Shown: in pieces, positions 18,916 through 29,502 of the stretch
How the letters are laid out: each line of letters starts with the position of its first letter
Position numbering within the stretch: the stretch's first letter is position 1
Source of the DNA: Saccharina japonica
Lineage: Eukaryota; Sar; Phaeophyceae; Laminariales; Laminariaceae
DNA: 64,000 bases
Direction of reading: 5' to 3'
Assembly: GCA_008828725.1 (NCBI GenBank)
Contig: MEHQ01002976.1
Span: forward strand, 186,001 to 250,000
Translations under genes and position numbers: made by a program
The notes under the pieces: generated by a model
The model's input: the letters and a program-made list of their open reading frames with translations, nothing else
Databases searched by the model: none
What the model was told of the DNA's origin: nothing

Positions 18916-19145
18916 CTTTTTTGTTTGGTTTGGTTTCTGTTTTTCTTCCACATGTATGTGTTGGCTTCGCCGTTCTTTTCTCTCTCGCCACCTGTAGTTA
19001 GTTGTATCTCAGATCCGGGGTCACATATCAGGCACCCCCCCCCTCCTTCCCCCCTCTCCTCACTACGTACGGTGGTTCGTTCGTGCCTTCTTTTTTTATC
19101 GCGGGAAGGGTTCAGCCCTCTTTTTGCCTCGCCGACTCGCGTCGT
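18916..19145 (-). mobile_element. SINE family E, partial, diverged
   Basis: Inverted body: GCCGTTCTTTTCTCTC, GTTAGTTGTATCTCAGATCC, GGGGTCACA, CACTACGTACGGTGGTTCG, TTTATCGCGGGAAGGGTTCA. Confidence 0.65.
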
Positions 19146-19159
19146 ATGCAGCGAACCAT

Positions 19160-19380
19160 AATATTACAACACACCTCGTTCGCTCGACCGTCGGTCGACC
19201 GTGCCGTCGCTCGCGCGCCGCCCTTCGTTCGTGCACTCGACCGCCGATCGTCCGCCCGTTCGCTGGCGCGCTCGATCGTTGTTGTTGCTACTGCTTCTGC
19301 TGCTGCTTCTGCTGCTGCACAGGAGATGCCACCTGTTCGGTCGCCCGTTCGCTCGATCGCCGGTCGATCGCCCCGTATGA
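19160..19380. repeat. GC-rich TCG/CGAT degenerate repeat
   Basis: CGCTCGATCG and GTTCGCTCG-type words recur with a (TGC)n stretch in the middle. It keeps several frames open, including a 204-codon minus-strand frame with Ala- and Arg-rich content; that is judged an artefact. Confidence 0.7.
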
Positions 19381-19460
19381 ATGCCATTCCCACGATATTG
19401 GGTACGTACGATACAGTTCCTTCTCGGTTAAATAATCCTAGCCAGTCGTAGAAAGGTTTT
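19375..19460. repeat. dispersed repeat, pair with 20931-21010
   Basis: ATGAATGCCATTCCCACGAT then ATTGGGTACGTACGATA, TCTCGGTTA and AGCCAGTC. The 20931 copy reads ACGAATGGCATTCCTACGAT. Confidence 0.7.
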
Positions 19461-19552
19461 GACGGAAACGCGCTATGATACGTACCTCTTTCGCAGCATG
19501 GGTCGCGAGCATCGTCAGATGCCGAGGAGTCCGGAGTGTACCCACATGGTCG

Positions 19553-19975
19553 CCTGCCTTGCCCGTCTAAAGTAGTGGTAGCAAGCATCGTTCGACGTCG
19601 AGGAGTAGTACCCCCTTGGGGTTTCATACACTTATGGGAGGCCAAACAAAACCGTAACGCATGCATGCGTAGAGTTGCCCCCCGTCCGCGAACTACCCGA
19701 GTACGAGGAAGCTTAACGGGGACCACTCGCGGGTTAAAGTAAACCTTCCCGCCGATATCGCCTGCCTTGTCCGTCTACATAGCGAGCATTGCAAGATTTT
19801 GAGCAGCAGGAGTACGTGCCTCATTGGGATTTACACCCACCGAAGCCGAACAAAAACAGAACATCATGCATGCGTAGAGTTTCCCCTCGCTTACTATCCG
19901 AGTATGTATGCGGAAGGTTAACGGGCATCACCCGCCGGCTAGACCAAGCCGTATCAAATCCCCAGTCCAGATAAA
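19553..19975. repeat. ~215-bp tandem duplication
   Basis: Copies share CGCCTGCCTTGYCCGTCTA, AGCAAGCATCGTTCG/AGCGAGCATTGCAAG, CAYGCATGCGTAGAGTT, CCGAGTAYG and TTAACGGGSAYCAC. A related sequence may continue to about 20165. About 30% divergence. Confidence 0.75.
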
Positions 19976-20466
19976 CTGATTCCCGACTATATCATTGTTC
20001 CTACAAGTACAGAAACACAGTACAATCTTCTCCACATTACTTTTCAAGGTTCGTTTTTGTTTCTCCTTTGCACCTACAGCAGTACATATGTACCCTTGCA
20101 TTTATGCCCTCTGGTATGCCTATACCATGCTCGTATCAGCCAAGGCTGAAACAAATCATACGGCACGCAAACACAAAAAAACCCGCGTGCCCATCCACGT
20201 ACCTGTTGGGTCTCCGGGGCCCAGACGGAAAACATCCCGCGCCCCATTTCTGCATGCAGTGGGGTCGAATGGAGCAATGGTACAGCCGTGTTTCTCGCTC
20301 CGTTTTTGGGCCGTGTTGGGTCCGTTTTGGAGTCTACTGTAGGTTGGTGTTAGGGGTTGGGTTGGGTCTACGCCAGCACCTTGATCCCACCAGGAAATGC
20401 TTCCTAGCCCGGAAACAATGCTGCAATACCCTGGTACGCGAACGGCCTCTACCCCCCAAAAGCCAC

Positions 20467-20824
20467 GGATCTACATTATTTGACTTTTTCGTGGCACGTG
20501 TCGCGACATGTCACGACATGCCGCGACACGCCGCGGACGCTGCCGCGGCATGTCGCGACATGCCGCGGCGTGTCGCGACAAGCCGCGGCACGTATGGTCA
20601 GGGTTAGGGTTAGGGTTAGCGACACTCGCCGCAACACGTCGTGGGGTGTCGCGGCATGCCGCGACATGCCGCGGCGTGTCGCGACAAGCCGCGGCACGTA
20701 TGGTCAGGGTTAGGGTTAGGGTTAGCGACACTCGCCGCAACACGTCGTGGGGTGTCGCGGCATGCCGCGACATGCCGCGGCGTGTCGCGACACGTGCCAC
20801 GAAAAAGACAAATAATGTACATCC
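20467..20824. mobile_element. telomere-repeat-bearing MITE, family Tel2, copy 1
   Basis: A 358-bp inverted-repeat element: GGATCTACATTATTTGACTT then TTTCGTGGCACGTGTCGCGA at the left; inverted at the right end. The arms are made of TCGCGACATG and CCGCGGCGTG words. Two TTAGGG arrays (20598-20617, 20706-20727) stand in the middle because an inner ~108-bp block holding the array was tandemly duplicated. Copy 2 at 53783 has one array. Unrelated in sequence to family Tel1. Confidence 0.85.
20598..20727 (+). repeat. two interstitial telomere-type arrays, (TTAGGG)3 each
   Basis: Each array reads GTATGGTCAGGGTTAGGGTT then AGGGTTAGCGACACTCGCCG; they are about 108 bp apart and identical, marking a recent duplication. 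Confidence 0.95.
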
Positions 20825-20826
20825 CT

Positions 20827-20865
20827 CCCCAAACGGGACTGCAGTTCTAATAGGATTACTACTGT
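20827..20865. mobile_element. piggyBac-like MITE (family I), end fragment
   Basis: CCCAAACGGGACTGCAGTTC then TAATAGG matches the inverted end of family I. Confidence 0.5.
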
Positions 20866-20930
20866 AAGTTCCCCTCGTAGAAATATCCCATACATGTACC
20901 CGTACGCAACGAAAACTGCAACTTTTAAAT

Positions 20931-21010
20931 ACGAATGGCATTCCTACGATATTGTCGAGTATACGTAGCTCTCCTCGGTTAGGGGAGCCCACAGCCAGTC
21001 AGAGTTCGTA
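20931..21010. repeat. dispersed repeat, pair with 19375-19460
   Basis: Second copy; see 19375. Confidence 0.7.
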
Positions 21011-21220
21011 TGACTAAAAGGCGTTTTTCATTCGTATATATATGTACCTCTACCACAGTGCGGGCCGTTTAGCAGAGGCTCGACCAAAACACCCCGCTAC
21101 CGGGTCTCCACACGCAGACAAGTATACGAGTAGCAGTAGTCGGTCGAAGCGGGTACTACACCACTGATGCCGCAATTCGCAAAACATTCGGTGCTATATA
21201 TGTGTACCTGGTACACGTTT

Positions 21221-21800
21221 ACCTGGTCGCTGTGAAACTGCCTTGTGGGCTCCAACAAACTGCCGTCGATGGAGGGCCAAGAGTGCCTACAGTATACGCG
21301 TTTCCTACGAGTTGCTACCTCTACGGTTCGCGTCACCTGGTGAGCAATACCGCGGCAACATAGGACGCATGCTACGGTAGCCTGCATGCAGGTGCACCAT
21401 GTTTCTGCCTTCTGAGGGTGGTCGCTTGAGGATCTCCATACTAATAGTAAGTCGAAAACTGATTTCGAAGGGAAAATAAAAGTGCTACAGTACGTACCCG
21501 ACGAACGATATATACCATGACCTACAGCAGTAACTATGCAATGAAAAACATGTTGCAATGGTTGAATCAAAGACCGACGATTAGGGGATATAAGGTCGCC
21601 GACCATCCAGAAATATTTTCAACCAAAAGGTGCTGCGAACCTCTATCGTAGCACGCGTCAGCACGTCTACCTGGTCGCTGTCAAACTGCCTTGGGCTCCA
21701 ACAAACTGCCGTCGATGGAGGGCCAAGAGTGCCTACAGCAGTATACGTTTCCTACGAGTCGCTACCTGCGTTTCGCGCCACCTGCTAAGCAATACCGCTG
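21221..21800. repeat. 135-bp direct duplication flanking a family A MITE
   Basis: The block ACCTGGTCGCTGTSAAACTG, CTCCAACAAACTGCCGTCGA, GGGCCAAGAGTGCCTACAG, AGCAATACCGC occurs at 21221-21356 and 21669-21800. The MITE fills the space between, with under 15 bp to spare on either side. Confidence 0.85.
21364..21659 (+). mobile_element. family A MITE, CCTGCATGCAGG end variant
   Basis: GACGCATGCTACGGTAGCCT then GCATGCAGGTGCACC at the left; CGAACCTCTATCGTAGCACG at the right. Confidence 0.85.
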
Positions 21801-22938
21801 AGCAATACCACGGTAGCAGCCACGGTAGCAGCAGCAGCCGCGGCAGCAGCAGCAGCATATATATAGGGGTGGCGGCTTCTTATCCTCTGAAATCCTCACA
21901 TGAGAAGCTCATTACCTCTTATCACCCGAAACAGCACGACTTCGATTAAAGCTGTTCGCGCGCGCAACCCGACCAACATTTGCTACGTGAAGACAAACAT
22001 ACCAGCAAATTTATCAGCCGAACCGGTTGCTATTTATTCACGTGGTTAAGCTCAGCCGGTCAGAAAATGTTGAACCGCAAAAAAGTACAGCCCCTTCCAT
22101 GGGATGGGTCACCGTCGGTCTCTGGCGATAATTAATCGTTAGACAGTTTACCCATGCACCCGCACGTAGTACTCGTAGTATTGTCAAGCAGGTACCAGGG
22201 TAACGCGCCATCACAATGGGCGTACCCGACGCTGGTGGGCTCGACTCTGGGCATCGAAAACACCAGACAACTTGAGGGGTGGGGGTAGGTAGGTACTCGC
22301 CGGGGACCAGAACTGAGGGTTACAAATATTTCAAGGCGTACCATATATGCATACACCGTATACTACATCTACAGTAGTGCTACAGCCACTTTCAAGCCGT
22401 GGCATCACGCTGACAGCGCACAAAGAAACGTCGCAAACATATTACCGCTTACGCTCAGGGTTGGCCACCAGCCTTCACAATACGTATGGTCTTGCTCAAG
22501 CTCGGCTCCGTCACCTGCCACCCGTACATTTCGACTCGCTGTAAGGCACTCGGACGGGTTCTACTTCGATATATTCATGATCGCTGGTTAGGTGCCTGGC
22601 ACACCTGCTAGGCCGGCGCGAGCGAGCGAACACCCGATCAACCTATATAGATTGCCAACCAAAACAAAATTGCCCGCGATGTCATCGACAAAGGCACATC
22701 CACCCACTCTACTGCACCCTCAGCAACATCAACAGAAAAGCGTGACTCTTATCTACTACTTTAAATAACCAGGTTTGAAATAAAAAAACGCAAAAAACAA
22801 AATATTGAACTCCCCGCTGTGTTTAAATCTTGTAGTAAAAAGTATCGTATGGTCGCCATCATCATCATCCTCATCATCCTCATCTCCCGTGTCTTGTGAA
22901 CGCATCACCTCCATCCCTCCCTCCACCCACCAACCCTA
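21801..22938. other. unassigned sequence 3' of the minus-strand gene
   Basis: A (GCAGCA)n-type stretch at 21815-21862 and an ATC/CTC-rich stretch at 22858-22892. The latter lies just downstream of the stop codon at 22939 and may be 3' untranslated. No other feature. Confidence 0.4.
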
Positions 22939-23219
22939 TCAATAACCGCCAACCAGCCGGCGTACAAACCCCACCATCGTGAGGACACCTACCATCCCAA
23001 GCACCGAGAAAGATACGGGTGCGCAGGGTGCGGCACCGCTAGTGCCCAGTCGGTCTATGGCGAACGGCTGAAACGTGGGAGCGGGGGTGGGCCTCCCGTC
23101 GCCCGCGGAGTCTGCTCCCGATGGAGAAGATGTGCTCGGGGTGCTCTCTCGGCTCCCACTCCCTGGAGCCGGCGTGGGCGTTCCCTCGGAGTCGCAGCCA
23201 CATTCGACTTGGAAGTTTG
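22939..23219 (-). CDS. modular surface-type protein, last exon (exon 5)
   Basis: The two first bases close the Ser codon left open by the exon at 25100, then the frame reads NFQVECGCDSEGTPTPAPG and a Ser/Thr/Pro/Gly-rich linker. Near the end VSFSVLGMVGVLTMVGFV is a likely membrane helix followed by Arg-Arg and a short tail ending GGY and TGA. FQVECGC repeats the FGAECGC pattern of exon 3, marking the end of the second module. The acceptor GTGTCCCAAG is weaker than the others. The layout suggests a cell-surface or membrane-anchored protein; no family is recognised. Confidence 0.65.
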
Positions 23220-23394
23220 CTTGGGACACGGGCATGTATGCGCCCGTTCCGTCGAAGTCACCTATATAGCGGAGTGGCGGAATTACGAACCGTTTGTTGT
23301 AAGGTTAGGGCAGGAGGGATATTTGTCGGTCACCCATCTTTTCGCAGTGTGTGCTAAGCATGGAGACGCGCTCACTACGTACGTGTGTGGGGGG

Positions 23395-23885
23395 GGCTAG
23401 TCATGTTGTGCACGGCCGTAGTCGTAGGACCATAGACCCTCGCATTCCTACAATGACAGGACGGAGCATGTCGGGCTTTCGCCGGCCAGGCAAACATTGC
23501 TTGCACCAAGCGCGAAGCGCCGTGGGGTATTGGGCGAGTCGCATGGAGGGTGCGCTGCATCCTGCTAAGAACCACCTGTGAGGCGGACTTACATATATAT
23601 GGACGACAGTCTCCAACGAATTGATTTAACTCCTGGCGTGGCCACTTCCTGAGATAGCAATGGGAGCACTATGTAACTGCCTCGTGAGTGCCTTACCATA
23701 TTCTTTTCCCTCTTTCGCTAAATTAATTAATTGTACCCCCCCATACCACGAACAACCTACCTATGTAATTATAGTACGCCTGTTTCGATTTATAGGATGT
23801 ACACACCACGTGATACGATCATTCCCCTTGTGCGGAGTTGAGATTCTCAACCCCGCACAAATGATCTAACAAGACCACCAGCTGT
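23395..23885 (+). repeat. family H repeat, longest copy, ending in a hairpin
   Basis: Starts near TGTTGTGCACGGCCGTAGTC and runs through CCTCGCATTCCTACAATGAC, GCGCGAAGCGCCGTGGGGTA, GGCGAGTCGCATGGAGGG, CACCTGTGAGGCGGACTTAC, TGGCCACTTCCTGAGATAG, GTGCCTTACCATA, CACGTGATACGATCATT. Near the end CTTGTGCGGAGTTGAG and CTCAACCCCGCACAA form a 15-bp hairpin, followed by ATGATCTAACAAGAC. Lies in intron 4 of the minus-strand gene. Confidence 0.75.
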
Positions 23886-24023
23886 CGTGACCGCCAAAAC
23901 CAAACAAAAAAGGTACCCCGGGTGTCTAGTTCATGCAGTGAGAGGTGTGTTTTACAGCGTCGTCGCCAACCGACGCCAACCCAACTTATAGTCGTATACA
24001 TATATCGTCGGGAGTTCATTTTT

Positions 24024-24216
24024 GTGTGGCGGTTGGTTTTCATGGGCTTGTTCATGGGGTACGAAGCGCTTTTGTTTTCCTCCGAAATCGTTTTTTTTTA
24101 AAACTTATGATACTACTTAGTAGTATGAATGACTTACTATTAGTATGGAGATCCTCAAGCGAGGAACCTCATGGAAAAATTATGCAACATGGTGTCCCCT
24201 TTACCGTAGCATGCGT
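24024..24216 (+). mobile_element. family A MITE, 3' part
   Basis: CATGGGCTTGTTCATGGGGT, TTTTCCTCCGAAATCG, ATCCTCAAGCGAGGAACCTC, CCCTTTACCGTAGCATGCG. Confidence 0.7.
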
Positions 24217-24775
24217 AAAAAAAACGCCACGCCATCTCCAGCACTCGAAAACCAGTTGGGCACACGCGGTGGAGTCGCGAATATCTCCAAACGTAAGAAG
24301 CGTACCCCGCCTTGATTGTTTGAGAAGACAAACGAAGTAGCACTGTTTTGTATTTGTACGTGGTTCCGGTAAAAATCGCGCTGGTGACGAGTGCGCTTGC
24401 ATGTACAGCGCGTATAGCGAGTGTACCGAGTACCAGTACGAGAGAGTACAGAGTGCCATCATCCATCACAAGTGCACTCTCATGGTCTTGAAAACACACA
24501 CACAGCCCGGCTAATTAATCTTGGCCTATACCTGGCATCGTTTAATTATTCCATTTGCCATCTGACAATGTGCCACTCTTATTTCAATCATACCATTCAC
24601 ACTTATCAAGCATCCTTGTATCATTCCATTGGTACTTTGTTTTTCTCCACCCCAGTTACTACCCTTGCCGTTATTTTTATATGTGCGGGGAAAAGCCCAA
24701 TACGCCATGGCAGTGTTGATGTTAACCGGGTCTTGCGCAACCATAAACGGGTCTTCCATGCACTTGTCTGAACTT
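24217..24775. other. unassigned intron sequence
   Basis: Nothing recognised; overlapping frames of about 100 codons on both strands without similarity. Confidence 0.4.
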
Positions 24776-24975
24776 TTATGCAGCTTGCATGCAAGCACTA
24801 TAGCATGCACGCTTGCAAGCAATTGCATGCAACTTGCATGCGAGCACTAGCATGCACGCTTGCAAGTAATTGCATGTAATTTGCCTGCAATCCTGCATGT
24901 AATCCTGCATGCAGTCCTGCAAGCAATTGCGCCGCAACTTGCATGCATGCATGCAGTCTCGCAAGCACTTGCATT
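24776..24975. repeat. GCATGC / TTGCAAG palindromic minisatellite
   Basis: Words GCTTGCAAGCAATTGCATGC, GCATGCACGCTTGCAAG and TCCTGCATG recur over 200 bp. The sequence is self-complementary at many scales. Confidence 0.85.
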
Positions 24976-25099
24976 GGCATATCAAAATCGTGTACAGCAC
25001 GATCGCTCACTGCCAACGCCCTCCCTTCCTTTGGGTACGCAGACCGGCCAAGGTCCAGTGTGACCATACGCCTACACGTGTATATATGCTCGAACTCAC

Positions 25100-25214
25100 A
25101 TAACCATGTCGACTCTGCAGGGTGAGCTGAAAATGCGCTGTTGTCCGACAAGCAGACCGGAACGATGCGGCTTTCAGACGACGAGTCTGCGGACGCCCCC
25201 GCGACCCAACGCAC
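25100..25214 (-). CDS. modular surface-type protein, exon 4
   Basis: Starts in phase 0 after CGTTTCGCCAG: VRWVAGASADSSSESRIVPV then CLSDNSAFSAHPAESTWL, ending one base into a codon at a GTGAGT donor. It closely parallels exon 2 (FTWVAGEVLSYTENNSPIVN, then PACVSDEVWEVNSHPADVES, WS) with the same start phase, same end phase and same donor, so exons 2 and 4 are copies of one module exon. Confidence 0.7.
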
Positions 25215-25580
25215 CTGGCGAAACGGCGTGAGGAAATAAAGGGTTTAGTGCCCACAGAGCATTACAAACAAAAACACTACGTAGGTAAAGGCTTACGAAG
25301 AGACGTTGTTTTTTGTGGGAGTACGAAACACTACGTAGGTACTGGTTTAGTTTTTGTTAAAGCAGACGGTACTGCCACAAAAAAAACGAATGCGGTGCGT
25401 ATGTAGCATACCGTTAGATGGAACGTACATATCACAAGGGCGGAGGGGGGTTAACTAAATTTGGTTTTTGGTTTTTGCTCAGGCGACGACGTATTCGGGA
25501 ATGTTTATGAGTGGTGGATCAAGGTTGAAGCTTACGCTGCGCGTTGTCGGATGACACACGCGATACGCCGCACCCAATAA

Positions 25581-25735
<155 letters not shown>

Positions 25736-25811
25736 TTGCTTTGTATAGGATGACCCCGCGACAGAAAAAACATTCCGCGTGCCAAGGGGAGAGAACGACA
25801 CCTCAACCCGA

Positions 25812-26130
25812 TCCATCATTTTTGGCGAGGGAGCGGCGGGCGATTTTCAACGCGACTCTGACCGAGCCACGCATTTTGGGTGAGAGAGCCCCATCTCGAC
25901 TCTGGCATGGCGTACCATACCTTAGGCACGCTATATCGGGGAGAGACAACGGGGCGTGGACGACGACATGTACATCTTCCATATGTTCAAGGAACGCTTG
26001 CCACTGCCAATCCCGCAATCTCTGGAAAGAAGGAGCGGCGGGCGATTTTCTATTGCCTAATTCTGATCGAGCGTATGGCGATACTCGCCGGGGAGATCCC
26101 ATCCCGACTCTGGCATGTCATATCGTGGAC
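25812..26130. repeat. ~210-bp tandem duplication
   Basis: GAGCGGCGGGCGATTTTCWA, TCTGAYCGAGC, GGGAGAKMCCCATCYCGACT and CTCTGGCATG occur at 25830-25910 and 26035-26120. Plus-strand frames of the two copies are loosely alike (RRAIF, PSRLWH), but no family is recognised. Confidence 0.65.
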
Positions 26131-26884
26131 GCGTTTATACTGTATCAGGGGAGATACGCCAGAACTTGAACCACTACAGCTTGCTCCGCGTGTCCTCAAT
26201 GTGTTCAGCGCACGAAAGGCTGTCACTGCTGATGACGGGATTATCTGAAAATGTTGGCACCTCCGCGAGGTGTGTACTGTTAGGTAAATCACTCTCCCCC
26301 CCCCCGAAAGTGCAAGAACAAAATGCGCCAAACCAGCCCCCAAGGGCATTGGCTTATTTGCTTTATGGTATCATCCGCAGGTACAGCAGTGTTCGGCGAG
26401 TGCACCCGCACGAAGGCTTTTCATGATACATGCTCAAGCCGAAACTCTCGACGCAAAAAGGATCCCATGAATCATAAGCAAAAGGCGAGCATCCCCACCA
26501 CAAGCAAACACCTCGTATGCTCTCTAGCTCACATACACCGCGAAAAACTATGTGCTCTCTAACTCACATGTACACGTGCTAAAGGCTATGCTCTCTATCT
26601 ATGCTCTCCAAGTCACACGACAGCTCATTTCACGGCTAGGTTTTCATTGGCTGGCTCAATATATTATGTCCGGTGGAGCTCTACTACGGGTTAAAAGGAT
26701 ATTTTTCACCGGTACGCAGCTGGGATGGTTTAGGTCTATAGCGAGAAATGCCACCTTACAAGGGTGACCGCTTAATTTCGGAGTGCCTCACAGGAGAGGA
26801 TAGGAGCTTCAATATATCACCCGAAACATGACTTTCCCAAGAAATTTTGTTGGCGCAACCCGACCAACACTACTAATGAAAAAA
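26131..26884. other. unassigned intron sequence
   Basis: TATGCTCTCTAACTCACA-like words recur three times at 26515-26615. Otherwise nothing recognised. Confidence 0.4.
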
Positions 26885-26975
26885 CATCACACTAAGTAAA
26901 AGTGCAACGCACTAAGTAAAAGTACAACACACAAAAGGAAAAGTGCAACACACTTAAGCACAAGCATCACACTAA
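26885..26975. repeat. ~21-bp tandem repeat, four units
   Basis: Unit CACTAAGTAAAAGTGCAAC with small changes. Confidence 0.85.
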
Positions 26976-26993
26976 CCGGCAGCTGCTCACTTC

Positions 26994-27378
26994 GACGCAT
27001 GCTGCGGAAGAGGGTGCCCCGTGATTTTGTCTGAGAGCGGCCATTCGAGGAGCCCTACGTACACCTCACCCAAAAGCTGTTTTTGGAGGGAAGTAAAAGT
27101 GCTATTGATAGATATAATCCCGTGGCGTTCTACCTATAAAACGAACAATACTCGTATTGATAGTGCTACACAACAGAAGAAACCCCGACGACGATTTTGG
27201 GTTAAATAGCCCCTTAAGAACTGGTCCCACGAATATGGGAACAAATTGCTCGGAATTAGTGAAGGACAGCTTTTTTTTTCCAGTTCTGAAAGGGTTGAGG
27301 AGCCCCCCCCTCCCCGTCAGTCAGAAACGGTATTTTCAGACCAAAATATGCCATCATGCCTCTGTCGTAGCACGGGTC
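26994..27378 (+). mobile_element. family A MITE, long copy
   Basis: GACGCATGCTGCGGAAGAGG at the left, GCCTCTGTCGTAGCACGGGT at the right; interior has GAGGGAAGTAAAAGTGCTAT and ATTTTGGGTTAAATAGCCCC. About 130 bp longer than usual. Confidence 0.75.
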
Positions 27379-27640
27379 CTTTCGAGGAGCTCAGCCGGCC
27401 AGAAAAAAATGAGAAAACAATTGCCTCAGAAGGCAAAAACTAACTGCAACCCCGTATCCCCTCCCGTGGGATGCTGCTGCAACCCCTATATCCCCTCCCG
27501 TGGGATGGGTCCCTTAAGGCGCATACGAGTATATATGTTGGTCGGGTTGAGTTGAACAAACGCCTTCGAAGCCGTGTTTCGGGCGATACATTGAAGCTCC
27601 TATTCTCACGCGAGGAGCTCAGAAAACAAGGGTGGTATTT

Positions 27641-27967
27641 TATTTATTTGTTTCCATCCCATTTATTATCTTCGCCCTTCCTTTCTCTCTCCTTCCTAGT
27701 CGTAACTCACATCCGGGGTCACAAAATAGGCTCTTTCTCCCCCCTCCCCAACTACGGTTCTTGCCTTGCATTTTTATCGCGAGAAGATTCAGCACTTTCT
27801 TCCCTCGTCAACTTTTCGTCGAATTGTGCTTTACCCACGCTATAGTATGCGCTCTCAACAGTTGGTGTCATTTAAGAATAAAAATCTCCATACGAGGAGA
27901 ATCGAACCCCCGACCTCCAACGCTAACAGGCTTCGTGGCTACCTGTTAGACCACCGGGGCGACCGGG
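27641..27967 (-). mobile_element. SINE family E, full-length inverted copy (variant)
   Basis: CCATCCCATTTATTATCTTC, CTTGCATTTTTATCGCGAGA, then the head inverted: GAATCGAACCCCCGACCTC, AGGCTTCGTGGCTACCTGTT, AGACCACCGGGGCGACCGG. The head differs from the 6409 copy in the T arm and spacer, so at least two subfamilies exist. Confidence 0.85.
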
Positions 27968-28047
27968 TTTTTGTGATCATATATATATACGTATCACACG
28001 CGAAAAAAACATTTCTAGTTTTTTCTTCGGGGTCTTTCAAAACTTAC

Positions 28048-28412
28048 ATCTTCTCCATTTTCGTCGAAAAACGCGGAAAACACCGCCTCCACGCCTCCGA
28101 CATGCTCGCTTGTCTGGCTCAGAAAACTCGAGACCTCATCCTCCCCACCTGCCTCCTGCTGAAAACACCCGCCGAACTCATTCAGGTGCGGGAAGGTGAC
28201 CACAATAGAGTCAGCCTCGCACTCAACCGGGGTGGAATCGGTTGTGGAGGACGAAGCACTCTCGGGGGAAGCTGTCTCGGAGGCTGGCGAGGGGGTGCTG
28301 TCCTCTGCTGCTACCGAGGACGAAGACGAAGAGGAAGAGGAGTTTTCCGAACAGCCGCATTCGGCTCCGAAGCTTTCTGCGGAGAATTTCACCAACGCGC
28401 CGCCTATCAAGC
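28048..28412 (-). CDS. modular surface-type protein, exon 3
   Basis: The two first bases close a Cys codon from exon 2; then LIGGALVKFSAESFGAECGC ends module 1. A Ser-rich and Ser/Thr/Pro-rich linker follows, then module 2 begins: DSIVVTFPHLNEFGGCFQQ, EDEVSSFLSQTSEHVGG, AVFSAFFDENGED. The acceptor CGGCTTCTTTTTCAG and the donor GTAAGT are both strong. Exon 3 is 365 nt and ends in phase 0, right before the Trp-containing exon 4. Confidence 0.75.
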
Positions 28413-28515
28413 CTGAAAAAGAAGCCGAATGTTCCCGGGAGAGGCCATTCTCACGGCGTTAGAGGCTCGTCACAAAATACACCAGTGTGAACAGTGACGC
28501 TCACAGCTATACTAT

Positions 28516-28806
28516 GACGCATGCTCCGGGGTAGAGGTGCACCCTGATATTTCTGCCTTTTAAGGGTGGTCACTTGAGGGAGCTCTATACTTCACCCCGA
28601 CACCGATTTTGGAAGGAAGTTCAGCGCGCTACCCGACGACCGATCCCACGGCCTAAGTGTGAGGCAAAACATTTTGGAAGACAAGAATTGTCATATTCCG
28701 ACGATATTGGGTTAAGGAGCCTTTAATAGCTTTTATTAGGTCATCCAGAAACTGTTTCAGCCGAAAAAAAGGTACCCCTTTACCTCTAATCATCGTAGCA
28801 CGCGTC
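28516..28806 (+). mobile_element. family A MITE, complete copy
   Basis: GACGCATGCTCCGGGGTAGA at the left; CCTCTAATCATCGTAGCACG at the right. In intron 2 of the minus-strand gene. Confidence 0.8.
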
Positions 28807-28938
28807 CTATTGTTTTTATAGTTTGGGTCCGCGAAGCGACCGAGTTCCACACGATCATTTTCAGAAGGCACGGAGGCAAGGTCACGCAAATAAGCGCGTC
28901 AAGTCCGCGGAAGAGCTCTTTTTTGCTGGGTATCGTTC

Positions 28939-29502
28939 GACGCCTGCTACGATAGAGGTATGTACGTGACACGTTTGGGCCGAAATGCTGGCCGAATGAT
29001 CGGGTTTCCCCAACCCAAACTTGTGGGTGGTTCGTCCTCGTGTTGCGATAGGTTTCGACGCATGCTACGATAGAGGTGCACCATGTTTTTGCTGGAGCTC
29101 CTTACTTGAAGAGCTCCTACACCTCACCCCAAACTGATTTTTTGAGGAAAGTAAAAGTGCTACGTATCCGATAGAAAACCCCATGGCCGAAGCAAACAAG
29201 GAACAATATAGGCAACAACAACAATGACAATAATGACAGTCCGCCGAATTCGGGTTGAGGAGCTCGATCGTTTCAGAAATAATTTCACCCGAAAAGTGCT
29301 ATCTCTATCGTAGCACGCGCCTTTCGTTGTGTGCTCACAGTAAGTAGGCCATGGGAATGTTAATTCATCGGGTATATATAGCACTTTTGGTTTGCTCCAA
29401 AATCAGTTTTTTTTAGGGTGAGGTATATAGAGCTCTTCAAGTAGCCACCCTCAGAAGGCAGACACATGGTGCACCTGCATGCAGGCTACCGTAGCATGCG
29501 TC
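28939..29502 (+). mobile_element. family A MITE with another family A MITE inside it
   Basis: Outer left end GACGCCTGCTACGATAGAGG, outer right end GGCTACCGTAGCATGCGTC. The outer element stops at about 29056 and resumes at about 29320 (GTAAGTAGGCCATGGGAATG is the usual continuation). TTTCG stands on both sides of the inner copy. Confidence 0.75.
29057..29319 (+). mobile_element. family A MITE, inner copy
   Basis: GACGCATGCTACGATAGAGG then TGCACCATG at the left; TATCTCTATCGTAGCACGCG at the right. Confidence 0.85.

Noticed and set aside
19112-19726. 204-codon minus-strand frame, Ala/Arg-rich
   Set aside because: It spans a GC-rich TCG/TGC repeat and a tandem duplication, and plus-strand frames over the same bases are equally open.
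28412-28412. Alternative acceptor TTCTCCGCAG 31 bp inside exon 3
   Set aside because: A good site by sequence, but joining it to exon 2 would create a stop codon at the junction; the CTTCTTTTTCAG site keeps the frame.
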